Assembly: GCF_000022905.1 (NCBI RefSeq)
Contig: NC_012590.1
Coordinates: 1,178,001-1,242,000, forward strand
Reading direction: 5' to 3'
DNA: 64,000 nucleotides
Source of the DNA: Corynebacterium aurimucosum ATCC 700975
GTDB taxonomy: Bacteria > Actinomycetota > Actinomycetes > Mycobacteriales > Mycobacteriaceae
Part shown: positions 1-9,658 of the stretch, piece by piece
Numbering within the stretch: the first letter of the stretch is position 1
Layout: each line of letters starts with the position of its first letter
Notes under the pieces: model-generated
Told to the model about the DNA's origin: nothing
What the model saw: only the letters and a program-made list of their open reading frames with translations
The model's database searches: none
Made by a program: the position numbers and the translations under genes

Positions 1-423
1 GAACTCGTGCAGAGCATGGGTGAGGGCCTCGGTGCGCCACAGCGCGCAGAGTGGCTGCATAATGCCGTCGATTGTGGCCACTGCGACATCAGCACCGGAG
101 CTTTCTAATGCCTGTTCGAGGGCAGGCAGCATCTGTGGGGAATCCGGGGCATCGACGGCCAAGATGGCGGTCGTGGACTCTGCGGCACCAGCCAGCGCGG
201 CGTGGCCCGCGGCGATGCCTGCGGCTGGCCCGCCGAACAGGGGCTTTTCACATACTTGGGGCATGCCCAAGTGGTAGGGCGAGACAACCGCCACCGGCGC
301 ATCATAGGGCAATTGGCGCAGGAGGCGGTCGATGAGGCGCTCACCAGCGAGAATGATACTTGCCTTGTCCACACCACCCATGCGCGTGCCGCGCCCGCCG
401 GCCAAAATAATGACACCTGACAT
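1..423 (-). CDS. mobA: Molybdenum cofactor guanylyltransferase (partial, C-terminus off the window)
   Basis: Transfers GMP from GTP to molybdopterin in the cytoplasm to make the guanine dinucleotide cofactor. The N-terminal nucleotide-binding signature LAGGRGTRMGG followed by DK is seen at about residues 7-20, as in MobA and other nucleotidyltransferases. 141 codons are present and the frame is still open at base 1, so the gene continues outside. The ATG at 421-423 lies 6 bases after the moaC stop, as the last visible gene of a moaA-moeA-moaC-mobA series on this strand. MobA-like enzymes for other nucleotides (MocA) have the same signature, so the exact nucleotide is inferred from context. 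Confidence 0.85.
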   Translation of the reverse strand, partial: MSGVIILAGGRGTRMGGVDKASIILAGERLIDRLLRQLPYDAPVAVVSPYHLGMPQVCEKPLFGGPAAGIAAGHAALAGAAESTTAILAVDAPDSPQMLPALEQALESSGADVAVATIDGIMQPLCALWRTEALTHALHEF

Positions 424-429
424 TGTTCA

Positions 430-915
430 CTACCCTTCCTCACCCGGCAGTTCGCGGGACCAATCACCCGAGCGGCCGCCGGACTTCGCTGTGATGCCGC
501 AGCGCCGGATATAAGCGGAGCGGTCCACGCCTTTCACCATGTCGATGAGAGCTAGCGCCGCAACGTTCACCGCGGTCAGCGCCTCCATTTCCACGCCGGT
601 GCGGTCGGCGGTGCGAACGGTGGCTTCGATGAAGACGTGGTCTTCGCGCAGCTCGATGTCGACCGCGCACCCGTGCACGCCGATGGTGTGGGCAAGCGGC
701 AGGAGATCCGGGACCTTCTTGGCGGCCGCAATACCGGCCACTCGAGCAACCGCAAGCACGTCGCCCTTCGGTACGGCTCCCTCCCGCAGCGCGGTGAGGA
801 CCTCTGGCGAGCAGGCCACCTCGCCTTGGGCGGTGGCGGAACGCACGGTGGGCTGTTTATCGGTGACGTCCACCATGTAGGCGGAGCCGGCCTCATTAAG
901 GTGAGTGAACTTCAT
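430..915 (-). CDS. moaC: Cyclic pyranopterin monophosphate synthase MoaC
   Basis: Converts the MoaA product (3',8-cyclo-GTP) to cyclic pyranopterin monophosphate, step two of molybdenum cofactor synthesis. The 161-residue length is normal. Family blocks are visible: the conserved N-terminal MVDVTDK, the central run ending in PLAHTI (about residues 70-77), and the ALIDMVKG segment with the catalytic Asp and Lys near residues 135-143. A purine-rich AAGGAAAGG precedes the ATG at 915. It lies 125 bases after moeA, so it may use the moaA-moeA transcript or a weak promoter in that gap. Confidence 0.95.
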   Translation of the reverse strand: MKFTHLNEAGSAYMVDVTDKQPTVRSATAQGEVACSPEVLTALREGAVPKGDVLAVARVAGIAAAKKVPDLLPLAHTIGVHGCAVDIELREDHVFIEATVRTADRTGVEMEALTAVNVAALALIDMVKGVDRSAYIRRCGITAKSGGRSGDWSRELPGEEG

Positions 916-1040
916 GGCTACAGCGGGTCCTTTCCTTGGGTGGACCTAGCCTATCTGACGAAGAGTGGGCCGATCCGGCGTTTAGAGGCGCGATCTTTGG
1001 CAACAACGGAGGGTGGGGGATGTGGTGAAGCACCGTGAAG

Positions 1041-2258
1041 CTAGTAGGGGTAGACGGTAAGTTGCTCCCCTGTGGTGACGGGGCTCGTCAGCAGCGCGAA
1101 ACCTTGCGTGCCGGGCAGTGCTGCAACGTGGTGGCTGCGCATGCGTGGGCCAGGCGGTGGGAAGGCGGTGATGCTTCCCGCCATGGCAATGGAGCACGGC
1201 TGAATAAGCGGGCGGTGCGGATGTGGGAAGTCAGCCCCAGCGACGGCCGTCAGGTGCGGCCGGTCTAAAACTCCGGTGGGGCGGGGCAGCCCACGCAAGG
1301 AACGCATCAGCGGGGTGAGGTAGAGATGCGCGGAGACGAACGCTGCCACCGGGTTGCCCGGCAAACACACCACGGGAACACCGTCCCACAGCGCGTGGCC
1401 TTGCGGCGCGCCGGGGCGCTGGTTGACGTGTCCGAACCAATAAGAGCCGCGCTCCACGGCATCCTCAACGACCGCGCGAACCACGTCAAAGGCTCCTGCG
1501 GATACCCCGCCGGTGGTGACGATGAGATCGGAGTCAGCGGCAGCCGCGTCGAAGCGACGGCGCAGCTCAACGGGTGAATCGCCACATACCGTGCGGGCGA
1601 TGTCAACGGGGCCGGTAGTGCTAAGGAGTGCGTCGAGCATCGGACCATTGGAATCCGGGAGCTGGCCGTTGAGCAGCTCCTCACCCGTGGCAATGACGGT
1701 CACCCGCGGGGTGCGGTGGAGCACGGCGGTGTCGACGCTGGCGGAGAGGGCGGCGGCGATGAGGGAGGCGTCCACCAGCGTGGCGGCACCGGCTAGTTGG
1801 TGCCCGGCCTCGACGTGGGAGCCGCGCCGCCGGATGTGGTTGCGACCGGGTAGGCGGTGCACCGTGACGGTCTCAGGCAGTGGCCCGGGGCCCGGTGGAA
1901 TATCGGTGTCTTCCACGGGGATGACCAGACCATCAAAGCCCGCGGGTACTGGACCACCGGTCATGATGCGCAGCGCAGTGCCGGGCGGCGGGGTTTGGGC
2001 CGGCGATCCGGCAGGCACATCACCCACGACAGGCAAAGTGAAGGGAACGGTGAGACTGTCTGGTGAGGAAGGCTGAGGAATGAGGAAGCCATCCATGGCC
2101 GAATTATCGTGCGCTGGCAGGGGCAGGCGGGCGACGAGGGGCTCAGCCAGCACGCGACCCTGTGATAAGGCAGCGCGTTCCGAAGGCAAGGCGCAGACCA
2201 GTGAGTGCAGGCGGTCGAAATACTCCTCGATACTTAAGTCAGTCCCGGTGCGTGTCAT
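1041..2258 (-). CDS. moeA: Molybdopterin molybdenumtransferase MoeA
   Basis: Inserts molybdate into adenylated molybdopterin. The frame is open further upstream, but the start at 2258 (MTRTGTDLSIEEY) is chosen because it begins just after the moaA stop and matches the family N-terminus; this gives 405 residues, the usual size. Motifs seen are DNSAMDGF (51-58), MTGGPVPAGFD, TGEEL, the MoCF-domain TTGGVSAGAFD (about 245) and PGNPVAAF near the C-terminus. It follows moaA by 10 bases, so the two are probably cotranscribed and translationally coupled. Confidence 0.93.
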   Translation of the reverse strand: MTRTGTDLSIEEYFDRLHSLVCALPSERAALSQGRVLAEPLVARLPLPAHDNSAMDGFLIPQPSSPDSLTVPFTLPVVGDVPAGSPAQTPPPGTALRIMTGGPVPAGFDGLVIPVEDTDIPPGPGPLPETVTVHRLPGRNHIRRRGSHVEAGHQLAGAATLVDASLIAAALSASVDTAVLHRTPRVTVIATGEELLNGQLPDSNGPMLDALLSTTGPVDIARTVCGDSPVELRRRFDAAAADSDLIVTTGGVSAGAFDVVRAVVEDAVERGSYWFGHVNQRPGAPQGHALWDGVPVVCLPGNPVAAFVSAHLYLTPLMRSLRGLPRPTGVLDRPHLTAVAGADFPHPHRPLIQPCSIAMAGSITAFPPPGPRMRSHHVAALPGTQGFALLTSPVTTGEQLTVYPY

Positions 2259-2268
2259 TGCACCCAAT

Positions 2269-3408
2269 CTAGCCACCGATGGCGGACATGGGGCGATCTG
2301 GTTGGAGGAAGCCTTCATCATCCACCCCGTGGCCCGGTAATTTCCTCCACATTTCACCCGCCCATGCGGTGGCGATTTTTTCATCGCTGGCACCAGAGCG
2401 CATGAGGTCGCGCAGGGAGGTTTCCGAGTTGCCGAAGAGGCAATTGCGCACCGCGCCGTCTGCGGTCAGGCGCGTGCGGTCGCAGTCCCCGCAGAAGGGC
2501 CGAGTTACGGAGGCGATCACCCCGATGTGTCCTATGGGGAGGGAGTCATCGCGCGAGACCGCGGACCACAGTGCCGCCGGCGCGGAGCCGCGGGGTTTCT
2601 TAGCCGGGGTGAGCTCGAAGTCTTCGGCCAAGCGCGCCAAGATATCCTCCGCGGTGACCATCCGGGAACGCGCCCACTCCTCCTGTGGGCCCAATGGCAT
2701 CTGCTCAATGAAGCGCAGTTGCGCGCCGCGTTCGAGGCAAAAGCGAGCCAGGGGAAGGATCGCAGACTCGTTGACACCCGGCATGATGACGGCGTTGATC
2801 TTGACCGGGTCCATGTCGGCGGCCAGCGCGGCTTCGATGGATGTGAGCACATCCGCTAGGCGGTCGCGCCGGGTGAGCCGGGCATAGAGCTCCGGATCGA
2901 GGGTGTCTAAGGAGATGTTGACGCGGTCGAGCCCGGCGCGCTGCAGCCCCGGCAGGCGCTTATCCAAGCCCAGCCCGTTGGTGGTGAGAGCAACAGTAGG
3001 AGAGCGGCCCTCATCGGTTGTGAGCGCTTTTGTTGCGGCGATGATTTTCTCTAAGGAGCCGCGCAGGAGCGGCTCCCCACCGGTGAAGCGCACCTGCTGG
3101 ATGCCGAGTTTGTCCACCGCGAGGCGGATGAGACGAATGGTTTCTTCATCGCTGAGCGTGTGTTCGGTGGGCAGCCACTCATAACCTTCGGCGGGCATGC
3201 AGTAGGTGCAGCGCAGATTGCAGCGATCCGTCAGGGAGACACGCAGGTCGCGGGCTTGGCGGCCGTAGCGATCCACGAGCGCGCGGCGGCCGTCGGGCCC
3301 TGGCGCCGGCAGGTCCGTGGGCGGAGTCCCCGCGCCCCGTACGCGCGGCAATGGCAGTGCCAGCGGGGCGGCGGCGGGTGGCGAAGGTTGGGATCGTTGG
3401 GCGGACAT
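2269..3408 (-). CDS. moaA: GTP 3',8-cyclase MoaA (radical SAM)
   Basis: First enzyme of molybdenum cofactor synthesis, a radical SAM protein that cyclises GTP. The radical SAM cluster CNLRCTYC has cysteines at 63, 67 and 70, TGGEPLLRG follows at about 109-117, and the second C-terminal iron-sulfur site CGDC...C is visible near residue 310. The ATG at 3408 gives 379 residues, with a Pro/Ala-rich N-terminal extension of about 40 residues before the core (RRALVDRYGR). A shorter start cannot be excluded. It lies 49 bases after the fadD-like gene and just before moeA. Confidence 0.93.
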   Translation of the reverse strand: MSAQRSQPSPPAAAPLALPLPRVRGAGTPPTDLPAPGPDGRRALVDRYGRQARDLRVSLTDRCNLRCTYCMPAEGYEWLPTEHTLSDEETIRLIRLAVDKLGIQQVRFTGGEPLLRGSLEKIIAATKALTTDEGRSPTVALTTNGLGLDKRLPGLQRAGLDRVNISLDTLDPELYARLTRRDRLADVLTSIEAALAADMDPVKINAVIMPGVNESAILPLARFCLERGAQLRFIEQMPLGPQEEWARSRMVTAEDILARLAEDFELTPAKKPRGSAPAALWSAVSRDDSLPIGHIGVIASVTRPFCGDCDRTRLTADGAVRNCLFGNSETSLRDLMRSGASDEKIATAWAGEMWRKLPGHGVDDEGFLQPDRPMSAIGG

Positions 3409-3457
3409 TGCTGGCAAGTCTAGATCGAAGCCTGCCGAATGAGTAGGCGGGGTGGGG

Positions 3458-5212
3458 CTAGTCCTCCCCGTCATCCTCTCCGGTATCGAGGCGCTGCGCC
3501 TCACCCGGGCCTTTGAGACGGATGATGTTGTACTCGCCCTCGGCAAGGTGGGCGCGCAGGTCCTTCTTGTCGAACTTGCCCACCGAGGTCTTGTCGATGG
3601 ATTTCACGAAGGTCCAGTACTCCGGCAGCATCCAGGAGGGCAGCTCAGAGCGCATGCCATTGCGCAGGCGCTCGGCGGTCTCAATGGTGGGACTGATGCC
3701 CGCGGCGAGCACGGTGACGGCCAGCGGGCGCTCGACCCACTGCTTGTCGGGGTAGCCAATGACGGCGCATTCCAGCACCACCGGGTTGGCCATAATGAGG
3801 TTTTCCAACTGCACGGAGTAGATCCACTCACCGCCGGAACGGATGACATCGCGCGCGCGGTCTTCCACGGTGAGGAAGCCATCCTCGTTGACGAATCCGA
3901 CGTCGCCGGTGCGCAGCCAGCCGTCGGCCGTGAACTTCGAGGCCGCGTCCTCGACATCCTTGCCGCGGAACTCGTGGGCAGCACCGCCGTCCTCCGAGGT
4001 GGGCGAGTGATAGTAGGAGCCGGTGACCAAGTTGCCGCGGACCTGAATCTCGCCCGCATTGCGGTCCGTGGTGTTGACCACGTGGCCGTCATTGACCACG
4101 CGGTATTCTAAGGCGGCAGGGAAGCGCCCTTGGGAAATGCGGTAGGCCCAGCGAGCCTCACCCGAGGCGCCTGAGGGTGGGCGCGCCACGGTGCCCACCG
4201 TGGTGGTTTCCGCCATGCCCCACACGTGGACCACGTCCACGCCGTAGCGCTCTTCCCAACTTTTGATGAGCTGCGGCGGCACAGGGGAGCCGCCAGCGAA
4301 GATCTCCGTCAGGGTCATGCGCTCCGGTGGATTCTTGAGGTAGTGAACGAAAAGCTGAATCCAAATGGTGGGCACACCATGGGCCACGCGCGGGGAAGTG
4401 GCGGCGATGATCTTGGCCAGGGTGGCGGGGGAGACGTCGGCGTCGGGAAGCACAAGCGGCGTACCCGTCATCCACGCCGCGAAGGGAACGCCCCAGCTCA
4501 GGACGTGGTAGATGGGGATGCAGCACAGGAAGGTCTCACCGTGGGTCACGCACAGGGAATCGGAGGAGCGCAGCTGCATACCTTCCAGGTACAGGGCGCG
4601 GTGGGAGTAGAGCACGCCCTTGGGCGCACCAGTGGTGCCGGTGGAGTAACACAGCGCGGCGGCGGTGTGCTCATCCAGAACCGGCCAGTCATACACAGTG
4701 GAGCGCCCATCCAGCAATTGCTCATAGCTATAAATCTCAATGTTGCCCGGCAGAGCGGTGCGGGGCTTGTCGACGCCCGTGAAGACCACCGCACGGACAC
4801 AGTCCACGCCTTCCAGAACCTGGGCCAGTTGCTCGGCGAGGCGACAATCCGCGACGATGACGCGGACCTCGGCATGGTTGATGATGTGCCGGATCTGATC
4901 ATTCATCAGCTGCTTGTTGAGCGGGGTAAACACCGCGCCCTTGCAGGCAGTGCCGAAAAGCACCTCGAGGTGCTCGGCGCAATTCCACATCAAGGAGCCC
5001 ACGCGTTCATCACCGGTGATGCCGAGGGTGTCATGCAGGGCGTGGGCGAAGGCAGCGGCGCGAGCGCCGATATCGGCGAAGGTGGTTTCTTCGCGTTCAT
5101 TGCCGGGATTGGCGCTGTGCCACGTAACCACCTGGGTTTGGCCGTGGACAGTGGAACCGTACTCCAGGATGCGAGTGAGGGACAGCGGGATATCCTGCAT
5201 TGTGGAGAGCAT
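3458..5212 (-). CDS. Fatty acyl-CoA synthetase (AMP-forming), FadD/AlkK type
   Basis: Activates a fatty acid with ATP and CoA via an acyl-adenylate. The adenylation signature YSTGTTGAPKG is at about residues 189-199, the GWLRTGDVG motif with VEDRARD follows near residue 450, and GGEWIYSVQLEN marks the hinge and C-terminal lid. The start at 5212 (MLSTMQDIPLSL) is preferred over a much longer open frame because family homology begins there; 5200 is an alternative, and neither has a strong ribosome site. 584 residues is normal. Chain-length preference cannot be read from sequence; the overall form resembles medium-chain enzymes. It is divergent from rho. Confidence 0.88.
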   Translation of the reverse strand: MLSTMQDIPLSLTRILEYGSTVHGQTQVVTWHSANPGNEREETTFADIGARAAAFAHALHDTLGITGDERVGSLMWNCAEHLEVLFGTACKGAVFTPLNKQLMNDQIRHIINHAEVRVIVADCRLAEQLAQVLEGVDCVRAVVFTGVDKPRTALPGNIEIYSYEQLLDGRSTVYDWPVLDEHTAAALCYSTGTTGAPKGVLYSHRALYLEGMQLRSSDSLCVTHGETFLCCIPIYHVLSWGVPFAAWMTGTPLVLPDADVSPATLAKIIAATSPRVAHGVPTIWIQLFVHYLKNPPERMTLTEIFAGGSPVPPQLIKSWEERYGVDVVHVWGMAETTTVGTVARPPSGASGEARWAYRISQGRFPAALEYRVVNDGHVVNTTDRNAGEIQVRGNLVTGSYYHSPTSEDGGAAHEFRGKDVEDAASKFTADGWLRTGDVGFVNEDGFLTVEDRARDVIRSGGEWIYSVQLENLIMANPVVLECAVIGYPDKQWVERPLAVTVLAAGISPTIETAERLRNGMRSELPSWMLPEYWTFVKSIDKTSVGKFDKKDLRAHLAEGEYNIIRLKGPGEAQRLDTGEDDGED

Positions 5213-5679
5213 GCGCACTACTTTAGCCGTGTCAGTGTGAGCGCGGTGGAAGGATGCGGTATAGTTGTCGGCGACTGGCGGGGAAGGCCTTCTCCGCACC
5301 TCCGAGCTCCCTCCACGGCGCACACACCTGCGGTGAAAACTCATGGCAGTCCAACGGTGCGCGCGACGGTGAGAGGGGAGAGACACGCTCGCAGTCGCCT
5401 TCTTAAAATATCTCCCCGCGATTGACCCGCGGCCGCTTCCTTGAGAGCTCTCCAAGAGTTCCGCAAGAAGTCCTTCATGTTCTGTACCGCAGGGCCGGAG
5501 AGGGGGGAGAGCCAAAGAAAACCACCGCCCACGGGGATCGCGGTCGCGTGAACTCGCTGGTGGCGGTGGACCATCTCAATTACACACTGGCTTCCAACGC
5601 CCATTCTGAGCGGCACCGCACATAGTGCAGGTGCGGCACACGAGACAGCGCGCGTTGGTGAAGCGACGAAAGGATATCC
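5213..5679 (+). promoter_or_regulatory. Divergent promoter region and long rho leader
   Basis: This 467-base gap has no convincing gene. Plus-strand -10 candidates are TATAGT at 5260-5265 and TAAAAT at 5404-5409, which would give leaders of roughly 405 or 265 bases. Inside the leader are an 8-bp GC-rich inverted repeat (CCACCGCC 5522-5529 with GGCGGTGG 5562-5569), a 10-bp dyad GAGAGCTCTC at 5443-5452, and a small stem CCGCAC/GTGCGG at 5616-5636 close to the start codon. Rho is known to autoregulate its own leader in several bacteria; that this occurs here is inference. Confidence 0.45.
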
Positions 5680-7620
5680 GTGAGCGATACGGACAAGACC
5701 GCAGCACAGGATCTCGCATCCCTGAAGCTGCCGGAATTGCGCAAGCTGGCTGCGGAGCGCGGACTTCGCGGCGTTTCTGGACTGCGCAAGGGGGATCTCA
5801 TCACCGCACTGACCACCGGCCAGGTTCCGGCACGCGGCGCAAAGGCTGCTGCCGAGGGCGAGGCTAAGGACGCACAGCCGCGTCGCGCCGCCCGCAAGGC
5901 CTCGCGCCCTGCCGGTGCTGCTGACCAGGCCCCCGAACAGCCGGAGCAGGACAAGAAGCGCCAGCAGGACCAGCCGCAGCAGCAATCCGAGAATTCCCGC
6001 AAGGGCGAGGACGGTGCTCAAGAATCCGAGCGCAAGGACAGCCACGACGAGCAGCGCTACGAGTCTCGCTCCCAGGCCCGCCGCGCCCGCCGTAACCGTG
6101 CGCGCCGTCAGGAGCGCGAGGCCCGCGAAGAGTCCAAGGGCAACGGGAATGACAACGGCGCCGAGGGCAACAATGCCAAGTCGGACAACAACGGCAAGTC
6201 CGAGGACAACCAGTCCCGCGGCGGAAAGAACTCCGAAAACGGTGACCACGATAACGGTGGCAACGGTCATAATGGCGGCAATAACGGCGGTGGCCAGAAC
6301 AACAACCGCCGCGATAACCACCGCAACGACGATGACAACAACGGTGGCGGTGGCCGCCGCAACCGCCGCAACCGTCGCAACCGTCGCGGGCGTGACCGCG
6401 ATGGCGGCGGCAACGGTGGCAATGACCTGCAGATCCGTGAGGGTGATGAAGTACAGGTAGTCGGCGGCATCCTCGAGGTCGTGGACAACAACGTGGCCTT
6501 CCTGCGCACCACCGGTTACCGTGCGGCGAGCTCCGATGTCTTCGTCAACAACAACCTGGTGCGCCGTCTGGGCCTGCGCTCTGGCGACGCCCTGACCGGC
6601 AAGGTTAAGGTCTCCGGCCCGACCCACACCCATGGCAACGGCCGCAATCGCCGCAAGTACAACCAGCTGGTGGAGGTCGACACCGTCAACGGCCTCGATC
6701 CGTCCACCGCGAAGGAGCGCCCGGACTTCGCCAAGCTCACCCCGCTGTACCCGAACCAGCGCCTGCGCTTGGAGACGGACCCGAAGATCCTCACCACTCG
6801 CGTCATCGACCTCATCATGCCGATTGGTAAGGGCCAGCGCGCGCTCATCGTCTCCCCGCCGAAGGCCGGTAAGACGACGATCCTGCAGAACATCGCCAAC
6901 GCCATCGCCACGAATAACCCGGAGTGCTACCTCATGGTGGTCCTAGTGGACGAGCGCCCCGAAGAGGTCACGGACATGCAGCGCAGCGTCAACGGTGAGG
7001 TCATTGCCTCCACCTTCGACCGCCCGCCGTCAGAGCACACCTCCGTGGCGGAGCTGGCTATCGAGCGCGCCAAGCGCCTGGTGGAGCAGGGCAAGGACGT
7101 TGTTGTTCTGCTCGACTCCATCACCCGCCTGGGCCGCGCCTACAACAACTCCTCCCCGGCGTCGGGCCGCATCCTGTCCGGTGGTGTGGACTCCAACGCC
7201 CTGTACCCACCGAAGCGCTTCTTGGGCGCTGCCCGCAACATCGAGAACGGCGGCTCGCTGACCATCATCGCTACCGCGATGGTGGAGACCGGCTCCACTG
7301 GTGACACCGTCATCTTCGAGGAATTCAAGGGCACCGGCAACGCCGAGCTCAAGCTTGACCGCGCCATCTCCGAGCGCCGCATCTTCCCGGCCGTGGACGT
7401 CAACCCCTCCGGTACCCGCAAGGACGAGCTCCTGCTCGTCCCGGAGGAGGCACGCATCATGACCAAGTTGCGCCGCATTCTCTCCGGCCTGGACTCCTTC
7501 GCCGCCATTGACCTGCTTATCAAGCAGCTCAAGAAGACCCGCTCCAACGGCGAGTTCCTCATGCAGGTCGCTTCGTCCGCGCCCATGGCGGCAGATACGG
7601 ACGAGGAGGACTACAAGTAA
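5680..7620 (+). CDS. rho: Transcription termination factor Rho, actinobacterial type with disordered insert
   Basis: Hexameric RNA helicase that ends transcription. The GTG start at 5680 follows AAAGGA. Order of parts: Rho N-terminal helical domain (about 8-50, [13 protein letters not shown]), a very low-complexity insert rich in Asn, Gly, Arg and Asp (about 70-245), the cold-shock-like RNA-binding domain (about 250-370), then the ATPase core with Walker [10 protein letters not shown] (about 391-399), [12 protein letters not shown] and the C-terminal Q/R loops. The 646 residues exceed E. coli Rho (419) because of the insert, which is typical of high-GC Gram-positives. The stop overlaps the prfA start (TAATG). 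Confidence 0.97.
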   Translation: MSDTDKTAAQDLASLKLPELRKLAAERGLRGVSGLRKGDLITALTTGQVPARGAKAAAEGEAKDAQPRRAARKASRPAGAADQAPEQPEQDKKRQQDQPQQQSENSRKGEDGAQESERKDSHDEQRYESRSQARRARRNRARRQEREAREESKGNGNDNGAEGNNAKSDNNGKSEDNQSRGGKNSENGDHDNGGNGHNGGNNGGGQNNNRRDNHRNDDDNNGGGGRRNRRNRRNRRGRDRDGGGNGGNDLQIREGDEVQVVGGILEVVDNNVAFLRTTGYRAASSDVFVNNNLVRRLGLRSGDALTGKVKVSGPTHTHGNGRNRRKYNQLVEVDTVNGLDPSTAKERPDFAKLTPLYPNQRLRLETDPKILTTRVIDLIMPIGKGQRALIVSPPKAGKTTILQNIANAIATNNPECYLMVVLVDERPEEVTDMQRSVNGEVIASTFDRPPSEHTSVAELAIERAKRLVEQGKDVVVLLDSITRLGRAYNNSSPASGRILSGGVDSNALYPPKRFLGAARNIENGGSLTIIATAMVETGSTGDTVIFEEFKGTGNAELKLDRAISERRIFPAVDVNPSGTRKDELLLVPEEARIMTKLRRILSGLDSFAAIDLLIKQLKKTRSNGEFLMQVASSAPMAADTDEEDYK

Positions 7621-8696
7621 TGTCTAACCAGGTTTCCCTCGTTGATGACATCATCTCCGAGTACCAAGGCATCGAAATGCAGATGGCTGACCCGGAAGTA
7701 GCCGGGGATCAGTCGCAGTTTCGCAAGCTGTCCAAGCGCTACGCTGAGCTGCGCCCCATCGTCGCAGTCAACGAAGAGTTGGTCCAGGCCCGCCAGGACT
7801 TGGCCGACGCCAAGGAGATGGCCTACGAGGACCACGAGTTCCAGTCTGAGGTTGACCGCCTCGAGCCGCTCGTCGTGCAGCTGGAAGAGCAACTCGCGGA
7901 CCTGCTAGCCCCGCGCGATGAGCATGACTCCGAGGACATCATCATGGAGATCAAGGCTGGGGCCGGTGGCGAAGAGGCAGCGCTCTTCGCCGGCGACCTG
8001 GCCCGCATGTATGAGCGCTTCGCCGACAAGGCAGGCTTCCAGTGGGAGGTCCTGGGCCTCAACGAGTCCGACCTCGGCGGCGTGAAGGATATGTCCATCT
8101 CCTTCAAGTCCAAGACACCCTCGCGCGATGGCGCGTGGAGCGTGTTCAAGTTCGAAGGCGGCGTCCACCGTGTACAGCGCGTGCCGGTGACCGAGTCCCA
8201 GGGCCGCATCCAGACCTCTGCCGCTGGTGTGCTGGTCTACCCGGAGCCGGAAGAGATCGACTCCGTCAACATCGATGACAAGGACATCCGTGTCGACGTT
8301 TACCGTTCCTCCGGTAAGGGTGGTCAGGGCGTGAACACCACCGACTCCGCTGTGCGTATTACCCACCTGCCCACCGGCTTGGTGGTGACCTGTCAGAAGG
8401 AGCGCTCGCAGATTCAGAACAAGGCGCGTGCACTGCAGGTGCTGCAAGCTCGCCTGGACCAGATGGAGCGCGAGGCCCGCGAGGCCGAGGCTGGCGAGCA
8501 GCGCGCCTCCCAGGTGCGCACCATGGACCGCTCGGAGCGCATCCGAACCTATAACTGGCCGGAGAACCGCATCACCGATCACCGCATTGGTTACAAGGCC
8601 AATAACCTTGACTCCGTGCTCGACGGCGACATGCAGGATCTCATTGAGGCTCTGCAGGCTCAGGAGCGCGCGGAGCGCCTTGAGGCCGAAGGCTAG
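7620..8696 (+). CDS. prfA: Peptide chain release factor 1
   Basis: Recognises UAA and UAG stop codons and triggers hydrolysis of the finished peptide on the ribosome. The GGQ hydrolysis motif is in [17 protein letters not shown] at about residues 229-245. 358 residues is normal. The ATG shares one base with the rho stop codon, so translation is probably coupled. The next gene, prmC, methylates the Gln of this GGQ, a common functional pairing. Confidence 0.97.
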   Translation: MSNQVSLVDDIISEYQGIEMQMADPEVAGDQSQFRKLSKRYAELRPIVAVNEELVQARQDLADAKEMAYEDHEFQSEVDRLEPLVVQLEEQLADLLAPRDEHDSEDIIMEIKAGAGGEEAALFAGDLARMYERFADKAGFQWEVLGLNESDLGGVKDMSISFKSKTPSRDGAWSVFKFEGGVHRVQRVPVTESQGRIQTSAAGVLVYPEPEEIDSVNIDDKDIRVDVYRSSGKGGQGVNTTDSAVRITHLPTGLVVTCQKERSQIQNKARALQVLQARLDQMEREAREAEAGEQRASQVRTMDRSERIRTYNWPENRITDHRIGYKANNLDSVLDGDMQDLIEALQAQERAERLEAEG

Positions 8697-8720
8697 AAGG
8701 CTAAGGCACGGTTAGACACG

Positions 8721-9605
8721 GTGACTTTTCACACCTATAAGGAGGCGCTTCGTGATGCCACGGAGCGCCTTCGCGCTGCCGGAGTACCTTCACCCGAGTG
8801 GGATGCCCGGCTGCTGGCGGCCCACCTCATCCACTGCGGGCACATGGATATCCCGCTTGACGAGGCCCCGATGCCCGGCTTTGACGTGGCATATGGGGCG
8901 TTGGTGGGACGTCGTGAAGCACGCGAGCCTCTCCAACACATCCTGGGAGTGGCGTGGTTTGGAGCCCTCGAACTCGAGGCCGGCCCCGGCGTGTTCATCC
9001 CGCGCCCGGAGACGGAGGTGCTCGCCGACTGGGGAGTTAAGTTTCTGACGAAACTTAACTCGGGTGAAACGACGAGATTTAACTCGCAAGTTCCTCGTGT
9101 CGTCGATTTGTGCGCCGGGTCCGGTGCGCTGGCGCTGTACGTCGCCCACTACGTGCCGCAGGCCGAGGTGTGGGCAGTAGAGCTTGCCGACGCCGCCCTA
9201 GCCTACATCCGCCGCAACGTTGCACGTCATGCCCCTGATCTGCAGCTGGTCCAGGGCGACGTCACCGACTCTGAGATCTTGCCGGCGCTGCACGGCACGG
9301 TGGACCTCGTGCTCACCAACCCGCCCTACGTTCCGGAGACCCCGGACCTGGATCCGGAGGTCTACCAAGACCCCCACGAGGCGGTGTTTGGGGGAGTAGA
9401 CGGCATGGAGACCATCACCGCGATGATTCCGACCATCGCCGCGCTGCTGCGCCCCGGCGGGCGTGTGGGCATTGAGCATGACGACGAGACCTCCCAACAG
9501 GTGCAGGAAGCCCTGCGCGCGCATGGCGGGTTCAGCGATATCGAGGTGCTCAAGGATCTGACTGGCACCGCCCGCTTTGTCACAGCAGAGCGGGGAGTAC
9601 AGTAG
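8721..9605 (+). CDS. prmC: Release factor glutamine methyltransferase PrmC/HemK, with an in-frame insertion
   Basis: Methylates the GGQ glutamine of release factors using SAM. The GTG start at 8721 lies 24 bases after prfA. Motifs: IPRPETEVL (about 92-100), the SAM-binding DLCAGSGALA (about 129-138) and the catalytic NPPY (about 199-202). Between PRPETEVL and DLCAGSG there are roughly 15-20 extra residues (the KFLTKLNSGETTRFNS segment) whose DNA contains a perfect 12-bp palindrome, so this looks like a small in-frame element inserted in a surface loop. 294 residues in total. Confidence 0.93.
   Translation: MTFHTYKEALRDATERLRAAGVPSPEWDARLLAAHLIHCGHMDIPLDEAPMPGFDVAYGALVGRREAREPLQHILGVAWFGALELEAGPGVFIPRPETEVLADWGVKFLTKLNSGETTRFNSQVPRVVDLCAGSGALALYVAHYVPQAEVWAVELADAALAYIRRNVARHAPDLQLVQGDVTDSEILPALHGTVDLVLTNPPYVPETPDLDPEVYQDPHEAVFGGVDGMETITAMIPTIAALLRPGGRVGIEHDDETSQQVQEALRAHGGFSDIEVLKDLTGTARFVTAERGVQ
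9034..9061. repeat. Perfect 12-bp inverted repeat inside prmC
   Basis: GAGTTAAGTTTC at 9034-9045, a four-base loop TGAC, and its exact reverse complement at 9050-9061. A related half-copy (GATTTAACTCG) follows at 9076-9086. The local composition is AT-richer than the rest of prmC. The element is in frame and adds residues to the protein. Confidence 0.8.
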
Positions 9606-9658
9606 ATTGGTCGAAGATTGGTCGACAAGCCGATAGGAACGGGATTAAGGAGAGACCA

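Noticed and set aside
916..1040. Possible gene or riboswitch between moeA and moaC
   Set aside because: 125 bases with no open frame and no structure I can support as a molybdenum cofactor riboswitch.
4226..5425. 399-residue open frame on the plus strand opposite the acyl-CoA synthetase gene
   Set aside because: Antisense shadow without a known pattern.
5341..6633. 430-residue open frame on the minus strand over rho
   Set aside because: Antisense to the low-complexity part of rho; its Val/Ala/Leu-rich product reflects reverse reading of Asn/Gly/Arg codons, with no family pattern.
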